Part shown: positions 9,190 through 16,942 of the stretch, piece by piece
Layout: every line of letters begins with the position of its first letter
How positions within the stretch are numbered: position 1 is the first letter of the stretch
DNA from: Deltaproteobacteria bacterium
GTDB lineage: Bacteria; Desulfobacterota; Desulfobacteria; Desulfobacterales; B30-G6
Length of the DNA stretch: 64,000 nucleotides
Direction: 5' to 3'
Assembly: GCA_022340465.1 (NCBI GenBank)
Contig: JAJDNW010000088.1
Coordinates: 1 to 64,000 of the forward strand
Position numbers and translations under genes: made by a program
Notes under the pieces: generated by a model
What the model was told of the DNA's origin: nothing
The model's input: only the letters and a program-made list of their open reading frames with translations
The model's database searches: none

Positions 9190-10250
9190 CCGGCTTTGCC
9201 GAAAGTGCACTTGGGAAAACGGCAGGTGGGACAGTTGAGGCACATGCCGCCGTGGGACAGGGCGGCCAGGTCCCGCCTGCCCAGCCTTTCTCCGGCCAGC
9301 AGACGGGGCAACACGAGGTCGAAAATGGTGGCCTCATGGTAGAGGGCGCAGGCCGGAATGCCGACGATGGGAACGTCTTCCCTGTAGGCCAGTTGGAACA
9401 TGGCACCGGGCAGCACGCCGCTGCCGTAGTAGAACGCCTCGACACCGGCCTGCCTGATGCCATACCGGGTGACATCGTCCGGGTCCACGGACATGCCACC
9501 GGTGGTGATGATCATGTCCAGTCCACTGTCGAGGTAATCCCTGACCGTGGCGGCAATGCGTTCACCATCGTCCGGCAGGATGGCGACGTCCGCCAGTGTC
9601 GAGCCGTAGGAGGCCAGCTTTTTTTCGACGATCGCTTCGAACCTGTCTTCGATCAATCCGTCATATACCTCGCTGCCGGTAATGACCAACCCGGCCCGTA
9701 CCTTCATGAAACTTTGCACCGAAATCAATGGATAGCTCCCGCGCGCTATCGCCAGGGCCTGGTCCAGGGACTCCCTTTTAATAACCAGTGGTATGGCGCG
9801 CGTACCGGCCAGCGTCTGGCCCCTCGAAACCGGTGAATTGTTGTGAAGGGAGGCGCACATGACATCCGTCAGCATATTGAATTCCACCAGGGCCTCGACC
9901 TTTACCTTCAGCAGGCCGTCATAAGCCGCCTTGAGCTCCAATTTGCCCTCCCTGGGCTGATGACCGAAGATCGCCCCGGGTCCGGCAAGGGCGCCGGCCA
10001 GTTCCAAAACCGCCTGGTCTTCATGCACCTGTTCGTCGCTCAAATCGAGGATATAAAGATGGCGCTTTCCCAAGCGCATCAGCCGGCATAGATCACCCTG
10101 CTCGACCCTGTGCCCCTTGCGAAAGGAAGGACCCTTGTACTCGCCGGGCCTTATCTCGGTAATATCATGGGCCAGGGTCGTTCCAACCGCGTCCTCGACC
10201 TTGATTTTCCTGGAAACGAATTCTGGTAAATCCTTATTTTCAAGCTGCAT
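9186..10250 (-). CDS. Molybdopterin-binding (MoeA/MogA-like) protein with Cys-rich tail
   Basis: A 354-residue protein built on the MoCF (MoaB/Mog) fold. The core lies at about residues 165-310 and includes ITTGGMSVDPDDVTRYGI, the GGxS(x)DPDD motif that binds molybdopterin, and VPIVGIPACALY. It resembles the family of MoeA-like proteins that occur apart from the standard moeA and is shorter than MoeA (~410). The last 18 residues contain C-x2-C-x2-C-x4-C (CLNCPTCRFPKC), a possible metal or Fe-S site not found in ordinary MoeA. The ATG has GGGGAG 9-14 nt upstream. A role in cofactor insertion into a particular molybdo/tungsto-enzyme is inference. Confidence 0.82.
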   Translation of the reverse strand: MQLENKDLPEFVSRKIKVEDAVGTTLAHDITEIRPGEYKGPSFRKGHRVEQGDLCRLMRLGKRHLYILDLSDEQVHEDQAVLELAGALAGPGAIFGHQPREGKLELKAAYDGLLKVKVEALVEFNMLTDVMCASLHNNSPVSRGQTLAGTRAIPLVIKRESLDQALAIARGSYPLISVQSFMKVRAGLVITGSEVYDGLIEDRFEAIVEKKLASYGSTLADVAILPDDGERIAATVRDYLDSGLDMIITTGGMSVDPDDVTRYGIRQAGVEAFYYGSGVLPGAMFQLAYREDVPIVGIPACALYHEATIFDLVLPRLLAGERLGRRDLAALSHGGMCLNCPTCRFPKCTFGKAG

Positions 10251-10674
10251 GCTGAAAGTCTCCCCTGTTTCGGCGTCGATGGCGCCTATTGCCCTTTCCC
10301 TAATTTCAAGGTTGCATGGACAACATGGCGATTATAATAGCTTGTTGTTATGTTTAATACGATCACTCTGGTGCCATGCTCCGGATATCGTCCCCGGTGA
10401 CTTCCAAGGGTGACGGCCATGTGGTTCGCCCCCCAGTTATGTTAGGCTTAACATAACTGGGGGCAAAAAAAAAGCAACCCATTGCACTTGACCGCTAAAA
10501 GATCCGATCGGTCCGGTCCACCCTTGTGATCACCTGAGTGTACTTTCCACTAATCTGCCTGAATTTCAAGTGTTAATTGAAATCATCCTTTAAAATTGGC
10601 TCTATATGCACTATAGCGATTGATAACGGGTACGACAAACGACGTAATCTTCTACCATGAAAAGGGGAAACGTG
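10251..10674. other. Divergent intergenic region with palindrome
   Basis: About 424 bp separate the minus-strand MoeA-like gene from the plus-strand ThDP enzyme. It contains a perfect 15-bp stem palindrome (10430-10463), an ATTATAAT box at 10331-10338 that reads as a -10 element on either strand, and direct copies of GGTGAC near 10400-10413. No coding frame with recognisable content is seen. Confidence 0.5.
10430..10463. repeat. Perfect 15-bp palindrome, 4-bp loop
   Basis: CCCCCAGTTATGTTA at 10430-10444 is exactly complementary to 10449-10463 with loop GGCT. An A-run follows on the plus strand (10465-10474), so in neither direction is the stem followed by a T-run, and it is not a normal intrinsic terminator. 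It may be an operator, a transcript-stabilising hairpin or an interspersed palindromic element. Confidence 0.7.
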
Positions 10675-12252
10675 ATGAATGGGGCTGAAATATTACTGAA
10701 AACAGCCGCCAGGGCCGGCGTAACCGTTTGCTTCAGCAACCCGGGAACTACCGAGATGCCGATTGTGGCGGCGTTTGACGCCGTTACCGATATCCGGCCC
10801 GTCCTGGGGCTTTTCGAGGGATGCTGCTCGGGGGCCGCCGACGGTTACGGCCGGATGACGGGAACACCGGCCATGACGCTTTTTCATCTGGGACCTGGGT
10901 TCGGCAACGGCCTGGCCAACCTGCACAATGCCCGGCGAGCCGGCACGCCCGTTTTCAACGTTATCGGAGACCACGCCTCCTGGCATCGGGGCGCCGATGC
11001 GCCGCTCACCATGGACATTGAATCTCTCGCCCACACCGTATCCGGGTGGGTCAGGACGGCCGCATCTCCCGACTCCCTTTCTCAGGACACGGCCGACGCT
11101 CTTGCGGCCGCCGGAAAAGGAATGGGCGCCACCCTGATACTGCCTCAGGATGTCCAATGGTCGACGGTTGCCGCTCCGCAGATCGTACCGGCTGAAGCCG
11201 ATCCGGAAGCGCCCGATGCCGATGCCGTCCAAAAAGCGGCCCTGCTGCTGAAAAAGAAAGGCAACAAAAGCGCCATCATACTCGGGGGCTCGGGCCTGCA
11301 TGCAACCGGCCTTCGGCAAGCGTCCCGAATTGCGTCGGCTTCCGGCTGCAGCCTGCTGTCGGAAACCTTTCCGGCCCGCATGGAAAGAGGCAGGGGGCTC
11401 CCCGCCGTGGCCCGTCTTCCCTACGCGCCCGCATATGCCTTCGATCGGCTTGCAGCCTTCGACACCATCATCCTGGCCGGCACCAGGGAGCCCGTGGCCT
11501 TCTTCGGCTACAGAAACGGCCGCAGCCGGCTGACCACGGAAGCACAGCGGGTCATACGCATTGCAAAACGCCCGGACAACGCCGGCAGGGCCTTACAGCT
11601 CTTGGCTGAAGCGCTGGAAGCCCCGCCGTTTCGTTACCAGCCTGCGGAAAACGCAGGCACGGGCCCAAAAAGCGCACCGGCGTTTCCACAGGGAAAGCTG
11701 AATGCCAAAAAGGTCAGTATCGTTCTGGCCTCCATGCAGCCGGAAAACGCCATCATCGTGGATGAATCCATCACCTCGGCAGCAGGCTATTACAAATACA
11801 CCGCCGCCTCCCCCCCTTTCAGCCTGCTGACCTTGACCGGGGGCGCCATCGGCATGGGACTGCCGTGTTCCATCGGGGCGGCCCTGGCCTGTCCCGACAG
11901 ACCGGTCATCGTTTTTCAGGCCGACGGGAGCGCCATGTACACCCTGCAGGCTCTTTGGACCCAGGCCCGGGAGAGCCTCAATGTCACAACGCTGATCTGC
12001 GCCAATCAGGCCTATAACATTCTGAAAACGGAATTCAAACGTGCGGAAAACCGGATGGCGGGAAGTCATTCGGCGCGCCTGATGGAACTCGGCCGCCCCA
12101 ACCTTGACTGGGTGTCTATGAGCTGCGGCATGGGCGTGCCGGCCCGTGCGGTCGACACCGTGGAGGAACTGGTCACCGCCCTCGAGAGGGCCTTCACTGA
12201 ACCGGGCCCCAACCTGATCCAGGTCAATCTTATTACTCCGGCGATTAAATAG
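10675..12252 (+). CDS. Thiamine diphosphate-dependent enzyme (acetolactate synthase/benzoylformate decarboxylase-like)
   Basis: A ~525-residue member of the POX/ALS/BFD superfamily. The N-terminal PYR domain carries the cofactor-activating Glu in LGLFEGCCSGAADGYGR near residue 47-60. The central domain is of the DHS-like type, and the C-terminal PP domain has the metal-ThDP motif FQADGSAMYT...NQAYNI near residues 416-440. Starts at 10657 and 10675 are both in frame; the second has AAAAGGGG upstream and gives the usual MNGAEILL beginning. Substrate is undecided: 2-oxoacid decarboxylation or carboligation both fit. It stands alone, 115 bp ahead of a thioesterase. Confidence 0.85.
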   Translation: MNGAEILLKTAARAGVTVCFSNPGTTEMPIVAAFDAVTDIRPVLGLFEGCCSGAADGYGRMTGTPAMTLFHLGPGFGNGLANLHNARRAGTPVFNVIGDHASWHRGADAPLTMDIESLAHTVSGWVRTAASPDSLSQDTADALAAAGKGMGATLILPQDVQWSTVAAPQIVPAEADPEAPDADAVQKAALLLKKKGNKSAIILGGSGLHATGLRQASRIASASGCSLLSETFPARMERGRGLPAVARLPYAPAYAFDRLAAFDTIILAGTREPVAFFGYRNGRSRLTTEAQRVIRIAKRPDNAGRALQLLAEALEAPPFRYQPAENAGTGPKSAPAFPQGKLNAKKVSIVLASMQPENAIIVDESITSAAGYYKYTAASPPFSLLTLTGGAIGMGLPCSIGAALACPDRPVIVFQADGSAMYTLQALWTQARESLNVTTLICANQAYNILKTEFKRAENRMAGSHSARLMELGRPNLDWVSMSCGMGVPARAVDTVEELVTALERAFTEPGPNLIQVNLITPAIK

Positions 12253-12254
12253 CT

Positions 12255-12335
12255 CAATTCCGTCATTCCTGCGAAGGCAGGAATCCAGTAATAGGTACTG
12301 GATACCGGATCAAGTCCAGCATGACAGGGTAGGCT
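12255..12335. repeat. Interspersed CGTCATTCCTGC-type repeat
   Basis: The gap between the ThDP enzyme and thioesterase holds CGTCATTCCTGCGAAGGCAG with dyad symmetry (TTCCTGC / GCAGGAA), then CCGGATCAAGTCCAGCATGACA, and outer arms TAAATAG / CTATTTA. This is the widespread bacterial intergenic repeat seen in many proteobacterial genomes. A related copy is at 40050-40105. Confidence 0.7.
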
Positions 12336-12367
12336 ATTTAATTGCCAGGTCAAGATATGAGGACAAC

Positions 12368-12856
12368 ATGCTGACGTTAAACCCCGCACACCTGCAGTCG
12401 GTAATCGAAATCATTAATGACGGCCCCTTTTTCAAGCACATTTCAATGCGGGTGACGGAACTGGGCCTAGGCAGTTCGAAAGTTGTAGCCAAGATTACCA
12501 GAAAGCACATGAACCCGTTCGGCTCACTCCACGGCGGTGTTTATTCCTCTGTCATCGATACGGCCGCCTATTGGTCGGCCTACTGCGACCTCTCCGAAGA
12601 TCAGGGGTTGGTTTCGATCGACCTTAAGGTCGATTTCCTTGCGCCCGTTCTCGATCAGATGGTTATTGTCAAAGGAAAAAGGGTTAAACCGGGTAAGACG
12701 CTATTTCTCACCGAGGCTCAAATGTTCGACCGAAACGGAAAACTGCTGGCCCACGGAACATCCAAGCTCATGGTGATCAACAACAAACAGACAATCAGCG
12801 ATGTCGTCGACTATGTGTCCGCTGAAAGGGTGCCGCCCAAATTTGTAGAGGTCTGA
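12368..12856 (+). CDS. PaaI-family hotdog thioesterase
   Basis: A 162-residue single-domain hotdog protein of the acyl-CoA thioesterase/PaaI group. It hydrolyses acyl-CoA or aryl-CoA to the acid and CoA. The signature is the helix-capping segment KHMNPFGSLHGGVYSSVIDTA (catalytic region around residues 47-66), followed by the beta-strand SIDLKVDFLAP. Its length is normal. It probably releases CoA from stalled intermediates of the neighbouring oxidation genes, which are transcribed toward it from the opposite strand (inference). A 7-bp inverted repeat at 12868-12874/12910-12916 lies between the convergent genes. Confidence 0.85.
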   Translation: MLTLNPAHLQSVIEIINDGPFFKHISMRVTELGLGSSKVVAKITRKHMNPFGSLHGGVYSSVIDTAAYWSAYCDLSEDQGLVSIDLKVDFLAPVLDQMVIVKGKRVKPGKTLFLTEAQMFDRNGKLLAHGTSKLMVINNKQTISDVVDYVSAERVPPKFVEV

Positions 12857-12867
12857 CACACCGCATA

Positions 12868-12916
12868 AAACCATCGGTCCACTCGGTCGGTAGCAGTCCC
12901 GATCGGCTTATGGTTT
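12868..12916. other. Inverted repeat between convergent genes
   Basis: AAACCAT at 12868-12874 pairs with ATGGTTT at 12910-12916, enclosing a GC-rich loop containing further partial pairing. It sits between the stops of the plus-strand thioesterase and the minus-strand SDR, where a bidirectional terminator would be expected. There is no clear T-run, so the call is weak. Confidence 0.3.
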
Positions 12917-12961
12917 GAAACGCTCTGCAACGATTCCGGTGGATGCTCTCCCCGTCACGGT

Positions 12962-13720
12962 TCATGCCAGGTAGCCCCCATCGCAGGTGATGCAAATGCC
13001 TGTGGTAAAGGAAGCCGCTTCCGACACCAGGTAAAGCACGGCCCCGGACATTTCCTGCGGTTCGGCATGCCGCTGCATGGGGATTTCCTGGACCACGTGT
13101 TGATGAATCTCTTTGGATTCGAAAAGCGCCTTGGAAAAATCGGTTTTGGTCAGGCCGGGCAAAAGCGCGTTGACACGGATCCTCCTGGGCGCAAGTTCCT
13201 TGGCAAAGCCTTTGGTCATGGATATGATCCCGGCCTTGGTAATGGAATAGATGCCCTGCAGGGGTGCGGGCTTGACACCGTTTATCGAGGCCACGTTCAC
13301 GATGGCGCCGCCTCCGGCCGCATCCATCAGTTTGGCCGCTTCCTGGATGGCGAAAAAAGGCCCTTTCAGATTGACGGCCAGGGTTTTGTCCCAGGCCCAC
13401 TCCGGCGCCTCGGACATATTGCCGAAATAGGGGTTTGTGGCCGCGTTGTTGACCAGGATATCGAGTTTGCCGAATTTTTTCTCTGCAAACGCAAACAGAT
13501 CGGAAATCTGCGCCAGATCACCCATATTGGCGGCACATGCCCATGCCTTGCCTCCCAGGCCCTCGATTTTTTCAACGACCCTTTCGAGCGCCTCCGCTTT
13601 GCGGCTGGCCAGAATACATTCGGCGCCCTGCTCTGCAAAACACAGGGCAACGGCTTCCCCGATGCCACGGCTGGCGCCGGTAACCAGGGCAACCTTTCCT
13701 TCCAAAGAAAAAGTAGTCAT
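12962..13720 (-). CDS. Short-chain dehydrogenase/reductase (FabG-like)
   Basis: A 252-residue classical SDR. It has the N-terminal dinucleotide-binding TGASRGIG (residues 14-21), NNAA near residue 91, and the catalytic Tyr-Lys in YSITKAG near residue 158. It interconverts 3-hydroxyacyl and 3-oxoacyl thioesters or related alcohols with NAD(P)H. A 28-bp gap separates it from etfA upstream, so it is likely the distal gene of the oxidation block. In the levulinate (lva) pathway an SDR of this kind works with a 4-hydroxyacyl-CoA kinase and ACAD, and both are encoded upstream here (family knowledge plus inference). Confidence 0.88.
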   Translation of the reverse strand: MTTFSLEGKVALVTGASRGIGEAVALCFAEQGAECILASRKAEALERVVEKIEGLGGKAWACAANMGDLAQISDLFAFAEKKFGKLDILVNNAATNPYFGNMSEAPEWAWDKTLAVNLKGPFFAIQEAAKLMDAAGGGAIVNVASINGVKPAPLQGIYSITKAGIISMTKGFAKELAPRRIRVNALLPGLTKTDFSKALFESKEIHQHVVQEIPMQRHAEPQEMSGAVLYLVSEAASFTTGICITCDGGYLA

Positions 13721-13748
13721 TATTACCTCCCTTTCCTAACTGTAGGGT

Positions 13749-14723
13749 TTATTGTTCGTCGACCAGTTGGATGAACTGCGGGATGAACACCTTCAGATCT
13801 TCAACGATGCAGATGTCGGAAGCATTGAAAATGGCGGCACCGGGATCACTGTTGACGGACACCACGAACCCGGCCCCGCGCATGCCTGAAAGGTGCTGTA
13901 CAGCCCCGGAAATACCGCAGGCCACATACAGTTCCGGTGATACCGTGGCACCCGTCACCCCCACCTGCCGGCTGTAGGGCATCCAGCCCGCGTCGATAAT
14001 CGGCCGGGAACCGCAGATTGCCGATTGGGGAAACTGCTCGGCCAGTCGACGGACCAGCTCCAGATTTTCCTCTTCTCCGATCCCACGCCCGGCAGCGACA
14101 AGCACCTTCGCCTCGGTCAGATCGACCCCCGTCTTCTCAGCCGGCCTGGTCGTAAGCTCCCCCCACCGCCGATCGGCAACGGCCACGTCCAGGGTGTCGA
14201 CCTGCGCGTCGGCGGCTGCATCAGCTGTATGCGGCCGACAAGAACCGGGCTGCAGCGTCAGCACGGTCGTAGCCGCCTTGGGCCGGATGGCGGCCCGGAT
14301 CTTGCCGCCGAAAATCGGCCGGTAAAACAACATGCCGTCCTCGGCTGCATGATAGCCCTCCACACCGGTTATGCATGCAGCGCCCAATCGCAAAGCCAAT
14401 CCGGATGCGAAGTCCGCCCCCTGGGATGAATGCGGGACACACACGAACGACGGTTCCATGCGTTTCAGTACGTCGGCCAAAACGGCGGTGTAGAGCTCCG
14501 CACTGTAATCCCTTAGACGGGAATCTGATACCACAGCCACCGGCACGCCGCAGTCCGCCGAAAATTTTTCGGCGCATCCGCCGATATCATCCCCCAGAAT
14601 AACCGCCCTGATGTCGACCCTGCAGGCGGACTGCATCTTACCTGCTAGCGTGACCAGTTCGTAGGCCGCCGGCCGTACCACACCCCGAACATGTTCGACG
14701 ATGATGGTGATCGGACCTTTCAT
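13749..14723 (-). CDS. etfA: Electron transfer flavoprotein, alpha subunit
   Basis: FAD-binding large subunit of ETF, 324 residues, the normal size. The C-terminal FAD domain shows SPELYVACGISGAVQHLSGM (around residue 250) followed by VNSDPGAAIF. It takes electrons from acyl-CoA dehydrogenases and passes them to ETF:quinone or other oxidoreductases; such a partner is not encoded beside it, although an HdrD-like Fe-S protein lies ~15 kb away. It follows etfB by 13 bp, so the two form one transcription unit. Confidence 0.93.
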   Translation of the reverse strand: MKGPITIIVEHVRGVVRPAAYELVTLAGKMQSACRVDIRAVILGDDIGGCAEKFSADCGVPVAVVSDSRLRDYSAELYTAVLADVLKRMEPSFVCVPHSSQGADFASGLALRLGAACITGVEGYHAAEDGMLFYRPIFGGKIRAAIRPKAATTVLTLQPGSCRPHTADAAADAQVDTLDVAVADRRWGELTTRPAEKTGVDLTEAKVLVAAGRGIGEEENLELVRRLAEQFPQSAICGSRPIIDAGWMPYSRQVGVTGATVSPELYVACGISGAVQHLSGMRGAGFVVSVNSDPGAAIFNASDICIVEDLKVFIPQFIQLVDEQ

Positions 14724-14736
14724 CCGTTTCCTCGTT

Positions 14737-15516
14737 TCAAGTTATCAGCGATCGTTCCCTTAAAATGTTAAGCAGTTGACCGGCCTTCTGCGCAGTGCTT
14801 CCCTCCAGGAAAACGGCATCCCTGGTTTTCTCCGGCAGGGCGACCCCTTCCAACGCCTGGGGAGAGTCTCCAGGGTCGAACACGTCCAGATCCACGATCT
14901 CCAGCTCGCGGCTGTTGGCCCGCAGCAATTTCGACAAGGCAGGGTATCGGGGGGTGTTGATACCGGTCTGGATCGTAAGAAGTGCCGGCAGCCTTATATC
15001 GCCGACCTCCCTGCAACCGCCTTCCACTTCGCGCTCCACGTACACCCTGTCGGTGCCTGCGGACAGGTCGATGGCGATGGTGCTGGTAACACAGGCCATG
15101 CCGAGATGGGCGGCAACGAGAGGGCCCACCTGAGCCTGCATCAGGTCTTCGGACATGGCGCCGGTCAGTATCAGATCATACGGCTGTTTTCGGGCATAGG
15201 CGGCAATGGCCGCTGCGGTTTTGAAAGCATCCACATAGGTGTCGGCCGCGGTCAGAATGTGAGCGCCGTTGTCGGCCCCCATCCCCATGGCCCTCCTGAC
15301 GACGGCTTCCGCGCGCTCCGGACCGGCGGTAACGACGTCGATGACGGTATCCGGATAAGCCTCTTTGATACGTACGGCTTCTTCAACGGCGCACTCGTCG
15401 AAACGATTCATGGCATAGGTTGCCGCGCCCCCGAGGCTGACCCAGCCGGTTGCGTCATCGATGCTGACCGGCGCATCGGATTCGGGCACCTGCTTTACAC
15501 AAACAAGTATCTTCAT
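14737..15516 (-). CDS. etfB: Electron transfer flavoprotein, beta subunit
   Basis: Small ETF subunit, about 259 residues. The N-terminus MKILVCVKQVPESDAP is typical. The AMP-binding signature region VEREVEGGCREVGDIRLPALLTIQTGINTPRYP is near residues 164-196. The frame could start at 15528, but the ATG at 15516 (or 15519) gives the standard beginning. A strong hairpin lies in the leader at 15533-15576. Gene order thiolase-etfB-etfA supports electron transfer from the acyl-CoA dehydrogenases of the same block. Confidence 0.93.
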   Translation of the reverse strand: MKILVCVKQVPESDAPVSIDDATGWVSLGGAATYAMNRFDECAVEEAVRIKEAYPDTVIDVVTAGPERAEAVVRRAMGMGADNGAHILTAADTYVDAFKTAAAIAAYARKQPYDLILTGAMSEDLMQAQVGPLVAAHLGMACVTSTIAIDLSAGTDRVYVEREVEGGCREVGDIRLPALLTIQTGINTPRYPALSKLLRANSRELEIVDLDVFDPGDSPQALEGVALPEKTRDAVFLEGSTAQKAGQLLNILRERSLIT

Positions 15517-15532
15517 CATACTCAACACATGT

Positions 15533-15576
15533 CACGTTTGCGCGGGCCTCGGCAGCCCGCGGCCCGCACAAACGTG
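15533..15576 (-). promoter_or_regulatory. Large hairpin in the etfB leader
   Basis: CACGTTTGCGCGGGCC at 15533-15548 pairs with 15561-15576 with one mismatch (16-bp stem, 12-nt loop). On the minus-strand transcript it ends 16 nt before the etfB start, so it could limit ribosome access or transcription between thiolase and etfB. A T-rich stretch precedes rather than follows it on the transcript, so it is not a canonical terminator. Confidence 0.6.
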
Positions 15577-15581
15577 TTTCC

Positions 15582-15679
15582 AAAAATAAATTTCACTTAT
15601 TTAAGCGTACGCAGGAGCATATGGATTAAAATAGCAATTATATCCCCTGACGGACGCCCATGTATAGAAATTTATTTTT
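15582..15679. repeat. 13-bp perfect inverted repeat in thiolase-etfB spacer
   Basis: AAAAATAAATTTC (15582-15594) and its exact complement GAAATTTATTTTT (15667-15679) bracket 72 bp. The second arm includes part of the thiolase stop codon. Together with the neighbouring hairpin it makes this spacer strongly foldable. Confidence 0.6.
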
Positions 15680-16889
15680 ACCAGTCGTAATCCTCCCGCT
15701 CGATGATGGTGGCCACACCTTGGCCGCCGCCACAGCAGGCATTGGCACAACCGTAACGTCCGCCTTTTTCACTGAGAATGCGCGCCAGCGTTCCTGTGAG
15801 ACGAACGCCCGTGGCCCCCAGGGGATGGCCGATAGCGGTTCCGCCGCCCATGACGTTGACCTTGTCCGGATCGATACCCAGTTCCTTGATGCAGTTGAGG
15901 GCCACGATGCAGAAAGCCTCGTTGATCTCCCAAAAATCGATGTCGGAAGCCTTCAAACCGGCTTTCTCCAAGGCTTTTTTTGAAGCCGGGACAGGACCCT
16001 GCCCCATGATGGTGGGATCCACACCGGCAAAGCCGATGGACCGGATGGTGGCCAGCGGCTTGATGCCCTTTTTTTTGGCTGTTTCCTTGGACATCATGAT
16101 CATGGAGGTTGCCGCGGCGTTCAAGGGTGAAGATATGCCCGCCGTGATCACCCCGTCCTTTTTAAAGGCCGGCCGCAACTGGGAAATGCCCTCTAACGTC
16201 GTATCCGCCCTGACGGCCTGGTCCGTGTCGACGGTCATGACGGATCCATCGGCCTGTTCGGCCTCGATAGGCAAAATTTCATCCTTGAAAAAACCGGCCG
16301 CCTGCGCTTTGGCGGCCAGCTCGTGGGAGCGAACTCCCCACTTGTCCATGTCTTCCTTGGTAAAATCGGTCTGAGCAAACAGCTTTTCGGCCGTCAGGCC
16401 CATGTTCATGCTGGTCATCATGTCCCAGTGCTGATACTCGGGCGCCATGAACAGGCTCATGTTGGGTTTGATGGCACCCCGGTCGAGGAGGTCCCCGCCC
16501 ATGGGGACACGGGTCATATGCTCCATGCCACCCACCATGACGACGTCGGCAAAATCCATGGCGATCTCCATGAAGCCGATGTGAATGCCGGCCATGGCGG
16601 AGCCGCACTGCTGGTCGACCCCTTTGGCCGCAATGGTGTCCGGCAGGTTGGCCAAAAAGATGGGGTAACGGCCGCCAAAGGAAAACTGCTCGCTGACGCC
16701 GGTGGCACAGCCTACGATAAAATCGTCGATCTCCTTGGCATCGATCCCGGTCCTTTTGATGGTTTCGGGAAGCAGTTTTCCCAAAAGCTCATCCGCCCGC
16801 ATCTTACCGAACCAGTCCCGGGCGGGATCGTTGGGTCTCGACCTGGATTGGGCGGTTCTCAGATATCCCGCAATAACGACTTCTTTCAT
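15678..16889 (-). CDS. Acetyl-CoA acyltransferase (thiolase)
   Basis: A 403-residue thiolase II family enzyme performing the last beta-oxidation step (3-ketoacyl-CoA + CoA to acetyl-CoA + shortened acyl-CoA). The nucleophilic Cys is in DQQCGSAMAG (Cys95), the catalytic His in GGGTAIGHPLGATG near residue 350, and the second Cys in GCANACCGGGQG near the C-terminus. The length is typical. It lies just downstream of the FadJ-like gene with a 53-bp gap; together they would be the alpha and beta parts of a trifunctional-type complex. Confidence 0.93.
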   Translation of the reverse strand: MKEVVIAGYLRTAQSRSRPNDPARDWFGKMRADELLGKLLPETIKRTGIDAKEIDDFIVGCATGVSEQFSFGGRYPIFLANLPDTIAAKGVDQQCGSAMAGIHIGFMEIAMDFADVVMVGGMEHMTRVPMGGDLLDRGAIKPNMSLFMAPEYQHWDMMTSMNMGLTAEKLFAQTDFTKEDMDKWGVRSHELAAKAQAAGFFKDEILPIEAEQADGSVMTVDTDQAVRADTTLEGISQLRPAFKKDGVITAGISSPLNAAATSMIMMSKETAKKKGIKPLATIRSIGFAGVDPTIMGQGPVPASKKALEKAGLKASDIDFWEINEAFCIVALNCIKELGIDPDKVNVMGGGTAIGHPLGATGVRLTGTLARILSEKGGRYGCANACCGGGQGVATIIEREDYDW

Positions 16890-16942
16890 GTTGTACCTCC
16901 TGAATGTTGGTTACGATTCACGACACTGTCCGACACGTGGTT

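Noticed and set aside
10355-10430. Possible Moco riboswitch in the MoeA-like leader
   Set aside because: Direct GGTGAC copies and small stems are present, but I could not fit the known Moco-RNA core; no basis to call it.
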